Source: JAEUHM01 sp964538625 (GTDB lineage Bacteria; Verrucomicrobiota; Verrucomicrobiia; Verrucomicrobiales; Verrucomicrobiaceae). From it: a DNA stretch of 64,000 nt. Position 1 is the first letter of the stretch, and every line of letters starts with the position of its first letter. The translations under genes and the position numbers were made by a program. The notes under the pieces were generated by a model that was not told the origin of the DNA, did not search any database, and was given only the letters and a program-made list of their open reading frames with translations. This document shows, one piece after another, positions 51,298 to 59,947 of the stretch. The DNA lies in contig CAZIGH010000004.1 of the NCBI GenBank assembly GCA_964538625.1, positions 102,331 to 166,330 on the forward strand, written 5' to 3'.

Positions 51298-52572
51298 CTA
51301 GGTGGCGTCGCGGTAGCTCTTGGCGAGTTCGGCCACGCTGTCGCGAGCGGCGGCCATCATGTCCCGGGAGACGCCGGCACCTTCATACCAGTGGGTGTAG
51401 GCGTGGTTTTCAAACATGATGTTGAACTGGCTGACGAGACGCTCGAAGACGGCGGCGATGCCGGTGTGGTTCACCAGCGCAAGGCCGGAGGAGGCGAATC
51501 CCTCAGGAGCTGTCTCTGCGAGGCCGAGCTTCACGCCTGTGGGGATGTAGCTCACGAAGTTCAGGCTTTTGCGGATGGAAGCCATGTTTTCCTCTACTTC
51601 CTTGGCCTTCACGTCGCCGCGGAAGAGGGCGCAGGCGGAGAGGTAGGCTCCGTTCTGCCAGTCGATGGCGGCGGTGAAGTTGTCCTGGGCAAAGGTCTCC
51701 CGGGCAAGGTCTGGGAAGGGGATGCGCACCTGGCCTTCGGAACCGGGTCCGCGCATGGGGGCGAATGAGGCTGTGAGGAAGTGGTTGCCAGGGAAGGGGA
51801 CGAGATTGGTCACGAACTCGCCGAGGTCGGTGTTCAGCTTGCCAGGGAACCGCAGCGAGGCGGTGACGGAGGACATGATGAGACCTACGATGTGATTGAG
51901 GTCCATGTAGTTGGGCGAGCGGTGGAGCTTGCTCTTGGCAATGCGGAAGAGCGCCTCGTTGTCCAGGATGACGGCGGCATCTGCATTGTCCCGGATGCGC
52001 TGGAGGGTGAGGATGGCGTTGTAGGGTTCCACTGCGGCATCCGAGATGAGCGGTGAGGGTGCCACGGAGAAGGTGAAGATTTTTTTCTTCGGATAGGCTT
52101 GGCGCAGACGCTCGAGAATGAGGGAGCCGAGGCCGGAGCCGGAGCCGCCGCCGATGGAGTGCGTGAGCAGGAAGCCCTGCAGCGACTTGGTTTTCTCCAC
52201 GGCGGAGTCGATGACGTTCATGATCTGATCGATCACGCGCTCGCCTTCTATATTGTAGCCGCGCGCCCAGTTGTTGGCTGCACCGGGGATTTTGCGGATG
52301 ATGGAGCCTTCGTCGAAGAGCTGGGACATCTCGCCTTTTTCAATGCGGGAGATGACGCCGGGTTCCAGGTCCACGAGGACGGCACGGGGCGTGAACTTGC
52401 CTTCACGAATCTTGGTGAAGAACACGTCCATGTTCGCATTGGCGGCGGGAGCGGCTCCCTGCTTGGGCGCTCCGCTGTCATCCAGGCCATGCTCGCGAAG
52501 AATGAGCCGCCAGAAGCGGTCCGCGATTTGGTTGCCACACTGTCCGACATGAATGCTGACGATTTCTCTCAC
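51298..52572 (-). CDS. btubB: Bacterial tubulin BtubB
   Basis: 424 aa, a true tubulin rather than FtsZ. It has the tubulin N-terminus (MREIVSIHVGQCGNQIADRFW), T4 loop GGGSGSG at 141-147 within THSIGGGSGSGLGS, the NWARGYNIEG segment, and RFPGKLNTDLGEFVTNLVPFPGNHF (helix 7-T7 region, NTDLGE with acidic residue). It pairs with BtubA into filaments of mini-microtubule type that need GTP. Compared with the published Prosthecobacter BtubB (from memory) it is clearly orthologous but divergent. The start is GTG with a strong GGAGGA 8 nt upstream. btubA ends 63 bp upstream; bklc starts 37 bp downstream. Confidence 0.97.
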   Translation of the reverse strand: MREIVSIHVGQCGNQIADRFWRLILREHGLDDSGAPKQGAAPAANANMDVFFTKIREGKFTPRAVLVDLEPGVISRIEKGEMSQLFDEGSIIRKIPGAANNWARGYNIEGERVIDQIMNVIDSAVEKTKSLQGFLLTHSIGGGSGSGLGSLILERLRQAYPKKKIFTFSVAPSPLISDAAVEPYNAILTLQRIRDNADAAVILDNEALFRIAKSKLHRSPNYMDLNHIVGLIMSSVTASLRFPGKLNTDLGEFVTNLVPFPGNHFLTASFAPMRGPGSEGQVRIPFPDLARETFAQDNFTAAIDWQNGAYLSACALFRGDVKAKEVEENMASIRKSLNFVSYIPTGVKLGLAETAPEGFASSGLALVNHTGIAAVFERLVSQFNIMFENHAYTHWYEGAGVSRDMMAAARDSVAELAKSYRDAT

Positions 52573-52580
52573 TTTGGGGT

Positions 52581-52586
52581 TCCTCC
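52581..52586 (-). promoter_or_regulatory. Shine-Dalgarno sequence of btubB (GGAGGA)
   Basis: The minus strand reads GGAGGA, 8 nt before the GTG start codon at 52572. It is the strongest ribosome-binding site in the operon; btubA and bklc have none as clear. It supports GTG as start. Confidence 0.75.
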
Positions 52587-52635
52587 GAGGGCTGCTGTTT
52601 GGAAAAGGGATGTTTTGGGGGGAGCTGGTGGTAGT

Positions 52636-54081
52636 CTAGCTGTTGCGGCGGTCCACGAGGTCTCTGAGGCTGAGCGAGCCTCCGCTGCGGGAGGCGTCAC
52701 CTGCGCTTGCGGCGGACGGGGGAGTTGAAGGCGGACTGAAGGTGCGGTGCACTTCTGGGCTGGCCTGCACCTTGGCCTTGGAGCCAGACTCCTCGGCCAC
52801 TTGATAGGCCTGGATGAGTTCCTGAGCAGAGGCGCGGAGGGCGTTGATCTGCTCCTCGGACATGCCTTCGTTGAGATACCAGTTGGCAAAGGCTTTGCGC
52901 TGCCAGAGCTTGTCGAAGTTCGCGGTGATGCGGTCCAGCACTCGGGCGATCTCGGTGTTGTTGGCCAGCAGGACCATGCTCTTGCGGTGGGCTATGCCGG
53001 ACTGCTCCACGTAGCCGATCTTGAACGCGGTGGGGATCCAGTAGGTGAGAGGGAGCTGCTCGCGCATGGCGGCGAGTGCGGCGTCTGCCTGGGGCTTGTC
53101 TTCCATGATGCCGCGGTAGAGCACTGCGGTGGAGAGGAAGCGGCCTTCCATGGGGTGGCAAGCGGCAAAGAAGGAGTCATTGCCAAACAGGGAGCGTATC
53201 ATTTCGTCGATGCTCATTTCCTCGAACTTGCTGCGGTCCGGCGGGGTGAGCGGCGCAAAGGAGAGCATGAGGAAGTGCAGGGAGGGCTGCGGGACGAGAT
53301 TGGTCAGCATCTCGCGGAGGCTGATTTCCACGGTGAGGAATCCGCTGAAACGCATGGAAGCGGTGAGTCCGGCAAGCGCCTCGGTGATGAGCAGGTTGAG
53401 GTCATCCACGGAGGGGCTGTCGATGTTCCACTTGCGGTGGGCGAGTTCGAAGAGTGCCTCGTTGTCAAAGATCAAGCAGGCATCTGCGGTGCGGCGCAGG
53501 GTGTTGAGCGCGAAGACGGTGTTGTAAGGCTCGGTGACGACGGAGGAAACCTGCGGAGAGGGTAGGATGGCGCAGGAGAGGATGGGGTGCTCGGGGTATT
53601 TCTCCTTGAGGCTTTCGATGATGAGACAGCCGAGGCCGGAGCCGGTGCCGCCGCCGGTGGAGTGGATGACAATGATGCCGCCCACGTTGTCGCACCGGTC
53701 AATCTCGATGTCGAGGCGCGCCATGATGTCCGGGAGGATCGTTCGGCCCTCGCCAAGGTAACCTACGGCAAAGTTGCCGCCGGAACCTTCGGAGCGGGAG
53801 ATGAGGTTGGCCGGGTTGAAAAGGGATCCTGAACCGGCCTTGACGTTTTCGATGACGGAGGGTTCCAAGTCCACCATGACGGCACGCGGAACGTAGGAGC
53901 CGCCTGTTTCACCTAGGCGGGAGAAGAAGGCTCCCCAGTTGCCCCTCGGTTCAGCTCCGCCGACGGTCTGTCCGGTCTGGGGGTCGATGCCATGCTCCTG
54001 GCAGATGGTTTTCCAAAATGAGGCGGCGATCTGATTCCCCGCCTGACCTACCGATACCACTATGCAGTTGTTGACCTTCAT
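52636..54081 (-). CDS. btubA: Bacterial tubulin BtubA
   Basis: 481 aa. N-terminal MKVNNCIVVSVGQAGNQIAASFW, T4 loop GGGTGSG at 143-149 (HSTGGGTGSGLGC), VVTEPYNTVFALNTLRR, and RFSGFLTVEISLREMLTNLVPQPSLHFL (T7 region). The C-terminus ends in a Ser-rich tail and SLSLRDLVDRR, a conserved end of Prosthecobacter BtubA. It forms GTP-dependent heterodimer filaments with BtubB. The gene is first in the operon, 63 bp before btubB. Unlike typical bacterial cytoskeletal genes it is closer to eukaryotic tubulin than to FtsZ. The start ATG lacks a clear Shine-Dalgarno sequence at normal spacing. Confidence 0.98.
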   Translation of the reverse strand: MKVNNCIVVSVGQAGNQIAASFWKTICQEHGIDPQTGQTVGGAEPRGNWGAFFSRLGETGGSYVPRAVMVDLEPSVIENVKAGSGSLFNPANLISRSEGSGGNFAVGYLGEGRTILPDIMARLDIEIDRCDNVGGIIVIHSTGGGTGSGLGCLIIESLKEKYPEHPILSCAILPSPQVSSVVTEPYNTVFALNTLRRTADACLIFDNEALFELAHRKWNIDSPSVDDLNLLITEALAGLTASMRFSGFLTVEISLREMLTNLVPQPSLHFLMLSFAPLTPPDRSKFEEMSIDEMIRSLFGNDSFFAACHPMEGRFLSTAVLYRGIMEDKPQADAALAAMREQLPLTYWIPTAFKIGYVEQSGIAHRKSMVLLANNTEIARVLDRITANFDKLWQRKAFANWYLNEGMSEEQINALRASAQELIQAYQVAEESGSKAKVQASPEVHRTFSPPSTPPSAASAGDASRSGGSLSLRDLVDRRNS

Positions 54082-54214
54082 GTGCCGCTTTGATGTTTCC
54101 TGAATGTTGAGTGTACGATGAGTGAGAAAAAGCTCCTGGAGTCTTCTGGCAGTTCTTGGTCAGGAAATCAACATCCGCTTGCGTGCGTGAAGGCATTGAT
54201 ACGATACACTCGGT

Positions 54215-56452
54215 TCAGTTCGGCGCTGTGGCATCCACCATGCCTTGAGACTTGCTCTTCATTTTGTCGTCTGCCGGAGCGGGGGCAGGGGCATCCTCGC
54301 CGCGCCGTAAACGCTCCACCTCCCAAACCGGCGGCACGATGGCCTTTTTGATCATCTCTGGCCCACGTGGCGGCGGTCTGCTGTTGGTGGGCAATGACTG
54401 ATCCCCGACGACAGGGGTTACGCCGGTCTCTCTCACCGCAGGTGCTGCTGGAACATCCGCCGTGACTCCGGAGTCTGCCGCCGCACTTCGGAAAAGTGTG
54501 AACCAACCGAGCAGCAACAAGACCACGGTACCAAATGCCCACAAAGCCATGCCGACGGTTCCGCGGGAGCTTTTCCGACTTGTCTGGGAGGCAAACGAGG
54601 CAGCTCCAGTCTTGAAGAGAGCGGGCTTAACCGGGGTTCTGGGCACCGTGTAGTTTGGCAGAGGGTCAGGCTCCGGCTCATCTTCCGTCCAGTCCTCAGC
54701 GAAGTCTGAAACGGAACCGGCACTTTCCATTTCCTCGATGGGTATGGCAGACGCTGAAGCGAAGCTGCTGAGTGCACGGGGTTCCGGCACCGGCGCTGTC
54801 ATGAGTTTTTCAAACTCTTCCAGAAAATCCCCCACCGAGGGAGTGGCACCGAGCTGGTGCCCCATCTCCGCCACGGAGCGTAGCCAGGCGGCAAGCGGCT
54901 CTGGCACGGCCTCTCCAAATACGAGACTGCGACTTCCCACATTCCGCTCTCCGCAAAGGAGGTAGATGGCGAGCGCGGCGAAGGAGCGGTTCTTCGAGTC
55001 GCGCTCGTGGACGAAAGAATCCTGGCTGGCGTCATCGAACAGCGGCTCTACGAGCTGCGGCTCGTAGAGCGACCTCATGGTGGCGTGCGTGCGGATCTTC
55101 ACCGTGAAGGGCGGCCACACATCCATACGCTTCTGCATGAGACGCTCGTGCTCGCGGCCTTGCAACATTCCGTCTTTGCCCACTTTCAGAGTGAGGTTCG
55201 ACGGATGGATGTCCGCTTTCATCACCCCACACTCCTTTGCCTGCTCCAGCCCGGCACGCACTTGTCGCAGGATGAGCGCTACCTCGGCTGGGTTGAGAGT
55301 GGAGCGCTCTGCCAGCAGGCGACTGAGGGGGAAGCCGGGCTCTCGCTCTTCAGTGAGAAAAGTCCAGTCCGGCGTCTCCCACAGGCTTAGGGAACGGAGG
55401 ATGTTCGGATGCGCGGCGCTGTTGAACCTCCACATTTGGAGCGGCACGGCGTCGTATTGCTCCTTGTCTGCAATGCGGGACGGGGGCAGCACATGCACGG
55501 TCACCGGCAGCCGGTCCTTCGTCTGAACGGCTTGGATGACGAAGGGGTGCAACTCTCTTTCGGCCTCGTTCATGACCTCGAAGCGGCCCTTCAGGGCTTG
55601 ATCCAGAGGTGCCATGTCAAGCAGGATGTTCTGCACGTGACTCCGCGGGTGCAGCGCTTCCTGAAGCATCAGGTGGCGCCGGGAGGAGCGCAGCTGAAGG
55701 TTCGGCACCTGCGTGGCGTAGGCCTCTCTAACATCATCCCGCAGCTTCTCCAGTGAACTCGGTGCGTGGTCAGCATCCGAGAGCGCGGCGCGCAGCGTGG
55801 TGCGGAGATTGGTGGGTAGGCTGGTGAGCGCCGGGAAGCGATCCGGGTTCTGCCCCTCGTAGCTCTGTCCCGCTAACAAATGGAAAAGCAGTTGGCAGCT
55901 ATCCACCACCAGCCTGCGACCTGACTCCATGAGATCCACCGGCTCGGCTTGGTTCAGGCCAAAGTCTGTCAGCCGCAGCTGGAGAAACGCGTCCTCCTGA
56001 GTGGTCACCAGCGGGGAAGCCACATTCATGCAAGACATAAGTCTGGCCTGCTTTTTGGCCTCGACTAGGTCATCCAGGTAAGACTGCATCAAGGCGAAGG
56101 CCGTCACTGCCGACAGCGCACCCCGGCGCTGGATGTAACTCGCCACAGGTTCGCCATCGTTGAGGTTGGTGGAGTAATACAGGGCACCATCTTCCTCGCC
56201 ATGCCCCAGCAGCCGCATGAAACTCAGTCCCCTCAACTCCCGTGCCTGCTCCATGCGGTCGAGCGCAGACTGTCTGCTTGCGGCATTTAGTGGCATCCCC
56301 TGGTTCAGCACGTGCAACTCCACCAGCCGCTTCCGGGTGGTGTCAAAAGCCAGCAACACGGTCTCGCCCACCGAGCGATCCAAGCGCACCGGTTCCCCGT
56401 CGGCTCGCTGGCCTATGAGATAAATTCCGAAACGCTGAGGACCTTGGGGCAT
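54215..56452 (-). CDS. Membrane-anchored protein with two degenerate kinase-like domains
   Basis: 745 aa. Domain 1 (~5-270) looks like a Ser/Thr kinase that lost its catalytic core: GETVLLAFDTTRKRLVELHVL in place of the VAIK strand and RLTDFGLNQ retaining DFG, but no HRD. Domain 2 (~290-560) starts over (FEVMNEAERELHPFVIQAV) and has MKADIHPSNLTLKVG where HRDIKPxN would be, with no DFG. An acidic, Pro-rich linker leads to one transmembrane helix (VGMALWAFGTVVLLLLGWFTLF, ~640-660) and a ~85-residue outer tail. It is probably a scaffold or pseudokinase receptor. It precedes btubA by 133 bp on the same strand, so it may be linked to the tubulin operon. Confidence 0.75.
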   Translation of the reverse strand: MPQGPQRFGIYLIGQRADGEPVRLDRSVGETVLLAFDTTRKRLVELHVLNQGMPLNAASRQSALDRMEQARELRGLSFMRLLGHGEEDGALYYSTNLNDGEPVASYIQRRGALSAVTAFALMQSYLDDLVEAKKQARLMSCMNVASPLVTTQEDAFLQLRLTDFGLNQAEPVDLMESGRRLVVDSCQLLFHLLAGQSYEGQNPDRFPALTSLPTNLRTTLRAALSDADHAPSSLEKLRDDVREAYATQVPNLQLRSSRRHLMLQEALHPRSHVQNILLDMAPLDQALKGRFEVMNEAERELHPFVIQAVQTKDRLPVTVHVLPPSRIADKEQYDAVPLQMWRFNSAAHPNILRSLSLWETPDWTFLTEEREPGFPLSRLLAERSTLNPAEVALILRQVRAGLEQAKECGVMKADIHPSNLTLKVGKDGMLQGREHERLMQKRMDVWPPFTVKIRTHATMRSLYEPQLVEPLFDDASQDSFVHERDSKNRSFAALAIYLLCGERNVGSRSLVFGEAVPEPLAAWLRSVAEMGHQLGATPSVGDFLEEFEKLMTAPVPEPRALSSFASASAIPIEEMESAGSVSDFAEDWTEDEPEPDPLPNYTVPRTPVKPALFKTGAASFASQTSRKSSRGTVGMALWAFGTVVLLLLGWFTLFRSAAADSGVTADVPAAPAVRETGVTPVVGDQSLPTNSRPPPRGPEMIKKAIVPPVWEVERLRRGEDAPAPAPADDKMKSKSQGMVDATAPN

Positions 56453-56745
56453 GGAAAGGTTTAGAAGATGGGGCTTTCTCTTCGAATTACGTGAAAACTA
56501 GCACAATCGACGATGGAAGGGAATGGGGGATCTCTCTCAGTTTTACGAAAAGCCATCAAATGTGCAACGCAATTTTGTATTTTTGATAAAATTTTGCCAT
56601 TTCAACATTATGGAATATCGATCATTTTAGATTTTTCAAAGCCACTGCGGGCGTCCAACCTCTTTTTTGCATCAACGGCATGACAATCGGATCCGCACCT
56701 GAGCGAAACGGTTGAGCGACTTCGTTGACGACCGTGATTTCAGTC
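56453..56745. other. AT-rich intergenic region between divergent genes
   Basis: The segment 56560-56640 is far richer in A and T than anything nearby (runs such as TTTTTGATAAAATTTTG), a plausible promoter and protein-binding region for the divergent pseudokinase (minus) and sulfatase (plus) genes. No defined operator was recognised. Confidence 0.5.
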
Positions 56746-58296
56746 ATGATCTCCTCCACCATCCTTCGTTTTGCCCTATGCCCTGTCGTTTGCATGGCGT
56801 CTCTATGCATCCCATCTTTGCAAGCAGCAAGCAGGCCACCCAACGTGATCTTCATCATCGCGGATGACCTTGGTTACGGAGACTTGGGTTGTTATGGGCA
56901 GACCAAGATCAAGACGCCCCACGTGGATCGCATGGCAGCGGAGGGCATGAAGTTCACCCAGATGTATTCGGGAAATGCAGTCTGCGCGCCGTCGCGTTGC
57001 GTGCTCATGACGGGCAAGGATCCCGGCCGAGCCTACATCCGCGACAACCGCCAGTGGGAGAAGGCCTTGGGGCTGTCCAGGATAGGTAAGCCTGAGTTCG
57101 AAGGGCAAGAGCCCATTCCTGACGAGACGGTAGTGCTGCCTGAAGTGCTCCGAGCGGTGGGCTACGTCTCGGGCGGTTTTGGCAAGTGGGGCTTGGGAGG
57201 GCCAGGTTCCACAGGTGAACCTCTGAAGCAGGGGTTTGACCGCTGGTTTGGATTCAACTGCCAGTCTGTGGCGCACAACTTCTACCCCACCTATCTCTGG
57301 GACGATGACAAAGCCATCCCACTGAACAACCCGCCGTTTTCGTCTCACGATACCTTCCGCCCCGACGAGAACCCGGATGACCCGAAGTCCTACGCCCGTT
57401 TTCAGGGCAATGAGTATGCCTCAGATCGCATCGCAGACGAGGCGCTGGCCTTCGCGCGCAAGCACAAGGACCGTCCGTTTTTCCTCTACTGGCCCGTCAC
57501 CGCTCCTCACGTAGCACTGCAAGTGCCGGATGACTCGCTGAACGAATACGCCGGAAAGTGGGACGATCCGCCTTACAAGGGAGGCAGAGGCTACATTCCC
57601 CACTTTCAGCCACGTGCAGCGTACGCCGCCATGATCACACGCACGGACCGCGATGTGGGCCGCATGATGACGCTGGTGGAGGAGCTGGGCCTGGACGAAC
57701 AAACCATCTTCGTCTTCACCAGTGACAATGGTCCGCTTACCGGCACTCATCAGGGACTGGCCGGCACTGACGGTGCGTTCTTTAACTCGGCCGGAGGACT
57801 GCGTGACGGGAAGGGGACACTCTACGAGGGCGGCATCCGTGTGCCTGGCATCGTCCGTTGGAAGGGCCAAGTGAAACCAGGCAGTCTCTCGCACCGGGTG
57901 GTAGGCTTTGAGGACTGGCTGCCCACCCTTGCCGAACTCGCCGGGGCCGCAGCCCACACGCCTCAAGATGTGACGGGCGTCAGCTTCGCGCCGACCCTGC
58001 GGGGTGTGGAGCAAAAGGAGCGGGACTATCTCTACCGGGAGTTTCCTTCCTACGGCGGACAGCAAATGATCCGCGTCGGAAAGTGGAAACTCATCAAGAC
58101 AGGACTCATACCCCGCAGTGGCAAAAAGAAAGTCGCCGCCGCTCCCAAGACCGAACTCTTTGACCTGGAGGCTGACCGCGCTGAGACCACGGATCTCTCT
58201 GCCAGCCATCCCGATGTGGTGGCGAAACTTGAAGCCATGATGAAAGCCCACCGCGCCCGAAGCACCGTGTTTCCATTCCCTGCACTGGATGGTTAG
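56746..58296 (+). CDS. Exported sulfatase (arylsulfatase family)
   Basis: 516 aa from ATG 56746 (the frame opens at TTG 56725). A signal peptide (ILRFALCPVVCMASLCIPSLQAAS) precedes the sulfatase fold: NVIFIIADDLGYGDLGCYG (metal-binding Asp pair), and C80-A-P-S-R, the CxPSR motif whose Cys becomes formylglycine. GKWGLGGPG is the second signature; PFFLYWPVTAPH and FVFTSDNGPLTGTHQG supply further metal ligands. It releases sulfate from sulfated sugars or esters. It converges on the deacylase gene with a 4-bp overlap. The maturing enzyme must be encoded elsewhere. Confidence 0.95.
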   Translation: MISSTILRFALCPVVCMASLCIPSLQAASRPPNVIFIIADDLGYGDLGCYGQTKIKTPHVDRMAAEGMKFTQMYSGNAVCAPSRCVLMTGKDPGRAYIRDNRQWEKALGLSRIGKPEFEGQEPIPDETVVLPEVLRAVGYVSGGFGKWGLGGPGSTGEPLKQGFDRWFGFNCQSVAHNFYPTYLWDDDKAIPLNNPPFSSHDTFRPDENPDDPKSYARFQGNEYASDRIADEALAFARKHKDRPFFLYWPVTAPHVALQVPDDSLNEYAGKWDDPPYKGGRGYIPHFQPRAAYAAMITRTDRDVGRMMTLVEELGLDEQTIFVFTSDNGPLTGTHQGLAGTDGAFFNSAGGLRDGKGTLYEGGIRVPGIVRWKGQVKPGSLSHRVVGFEDWLPTLAELAGAAAHTPQDVTGVSFAPTLRGVEQKERDYLYREFPSYGGQQMIRVGKWKLIKTGLIPRSGKKKVAAAPKTELFDLEADRAETTDLSASHPDVVAKLEAMMKAHRARSTVFPFPALDG

Positions 58297-59855
58297 CGGA
58301 GCTTCAGCGGTCCGCCGGGACGCGCATCCGTGACCTCGCCAGCTTGGATCACCAGCCTTCCGTTCACCATCACGTGCACGAATCCCGTCGCGTAATGATG
58401 CGGGTCATTGAAGGTGGAGGGATCGCTCACCCTGGCGAGATCAAAAACCACCAGATCAGCCCAAGCTCCCGGTTTCACTACCCCTCGATCCTTTAACTGA
58501 AACGTCTGCGCCGGTAGCGAGGTCATCCGCCGCACACCTTCCTCCAGCGACAGAAGGTTTTCATCTCGCACATACCGGGCGAGCAGCCTGGCATTGTTCC
58601 CGTAACTGCGCGGGTGAGGCACCGCATCGCCGAACTTTCGGGGATTGCCATCGCTGGCGATCATCGTTTGCGGATGCTGAAGGAAGACACGCAGGTCCTC
58701 CTCGTTCATGCCGTGAAAAACAGCGCTCGCACCACCGTCACGTTCGATCTCCAGAATTACCTCTATTTGGGACTCCAGCGAGTCGTCGTCCTTCGCCAGC
58801 TTGGCCACCTCTGGCACGCTCATTCCGTTCCACTCTGGCCGGGCCCTGCATTGAGCTACGACCGCGTAGTGGTAGCTGTCACGCTTGCTGTTGCTCAGAA
58901 TGGTCTTCATTCCCTCCACGATTTTCGCCTTCTCCGCCGGTTCGGCCAGCCGCTTCGCGAACTCACCCCGTCCTCCTTCACGAGCCGTATCGGGAATCAA
59001 CTGCCCCAGACTCGTGCTGGACGCTGTATAGACGTACTGGTCATGCGTGATCCGTAGCCCCTCCGCCCGCGCCTTGTCCAGCGTCTCCAGCACCTCCTTC
59101 GCCTTTCCCCATGCGCTGGGGCCCGAGAGCTTGATGTGGGACAGCTCGGCGGGAATGTCTGCCTCCCTCGCGATGCGCAGCAGCTCGTCAATGGCACTGA
59201 AGATCTTGTGCGTCTCGGAACGCATGTGGCTGGCATAGATCCCACCATGAGCGGAGGCCACCTTGGCGAGTTCAATGATCTCCTCTGTCTTCGCAAAAGT
59301 GCCAGGCAGATAGATTAGACCCGTACTGAGACCTACCGCTCCATCCCTCATCGCCTTGTCCACCATGGCCTTCATTTCCTTCATCTGCTCCTCCGAGGGA
59401 GGCCGCAGGAAACTCCCGCCCATGGCCTTCTGGCGCACCGAGTTATGGCCTATGAGAGTCGCCACATTGACGGCCACTCTTGCCTCTGTGATGTCGCGGA
59501 AAAAGTCCGCCACATCCGTCTTGGAAGTGCCACAGTTCCCTGTGACGATGGTCGTCACCCCCATGCGCAGAAAATTTTCCGCCAGCGGCAGCTCCGCCAC
59601 ATTCTCGGAGTGCGTGTGCACGTCGATAAAGCCAGGTGCGACCACCAGCCCGTCAGCGTTAATTTCAAGCACCCCCTTCTCAGGAATGTCGCCGATGGCG
59701 CTCACACGCCCGTCCTTCACCGCCACATCCGCTTTCATCGCAGGTCCGCCGGTTCCATCCACCAAGGTCGCATGGCGGAAGATGACGTCATGCCCGGCAC
59801 ATGGAAGAGCGAGGCAACAAAATGCAGAAAGCAGGCAGGAGCGGACCATAAGCAT
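58293..59855 (-). CDS. Exported N-acyl-D-amino-acid deacylase / amidohydrolase
   Basis: 520 aa from ATG 59855, with a signal peptide (MLMVRSCLLSAFCCLALPCAGHD). An amidohydrolase with a metal-binding HTHSEN (PGFIDVHTHSENV), GVTTIVTGNCGTSKT with the Cys that bridges zinc in D-aminoacylases, YASHMRSE and ELSHIKLSG with the further ligands, and ASDGNPR. It hydrolyses N-acyl-D-amino acids or related dihydropyrimidine-type amides. It is compatible with recycling of D-amino acid products. It is the convergent neighbour of the sulfatase gene and divergent from the SHD1 hydrolase. Confidence 0.9.
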   Translation of the reverse strand: MLMVRSCLLSAFCCLALPCAGHDVIFRHATLVDGTGGPAMKADVAVKDGRVSAIGDIPEKGVLEINADGLVVAPGFIDVHTHSENVAELPLAENFLRMGVTTIVTGNCGTSKTDVADFFRDITEARVAVNVATLIGHNSVRQKAMGGSFLRPPSEEQMKEMKAMVDKAMRDGAVGLSTGLIYLPGTFAKTEEIIELAKVASAHGGIYASHMRSETHKIFSAIDELLRIAREADIPAELSHIKLSGPSAWGKAKEVLETLDKARAEGLRITHDQYVYTASSTSLGQLIPDTAREGGRGEFAKRLAEPAEKAKIVEGMKTILSNSKRDSYHYAVVAQCRARPEWNGMSVPEVAKLAKDDDSLESQIEVILEIERDGGASAVFHGMNEEDLRVFLQHPQTMIASDGNPRKFGDAVPHPRSYGNNARLLARYVRDENLLSLEEGVRRMTSLPAQTFQLKDRGVVKPGAWADLVVFDLARVSDPSTFNDPHHYATGFVHVMVNGRLVIQAGEVTDARPGGPLKLR

Positions 59856-59947
59856 TATCACGAAGCGGAGACAGAACTCCTTTCTTCTCACCGCTTGGCC
59901 AAACCACAATCTTGCCAGCGTGGCGGCATTCGGCTAGTCTCGTGCCA

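Noticed and set aside
51298..54081. Reading btubA/btubB as FtsZ or as a newly discovered cytoskeletal family
   Set aside because: Loops and C-terminal parts are tubulin-type, and the system is already known from Prosthecobacter.
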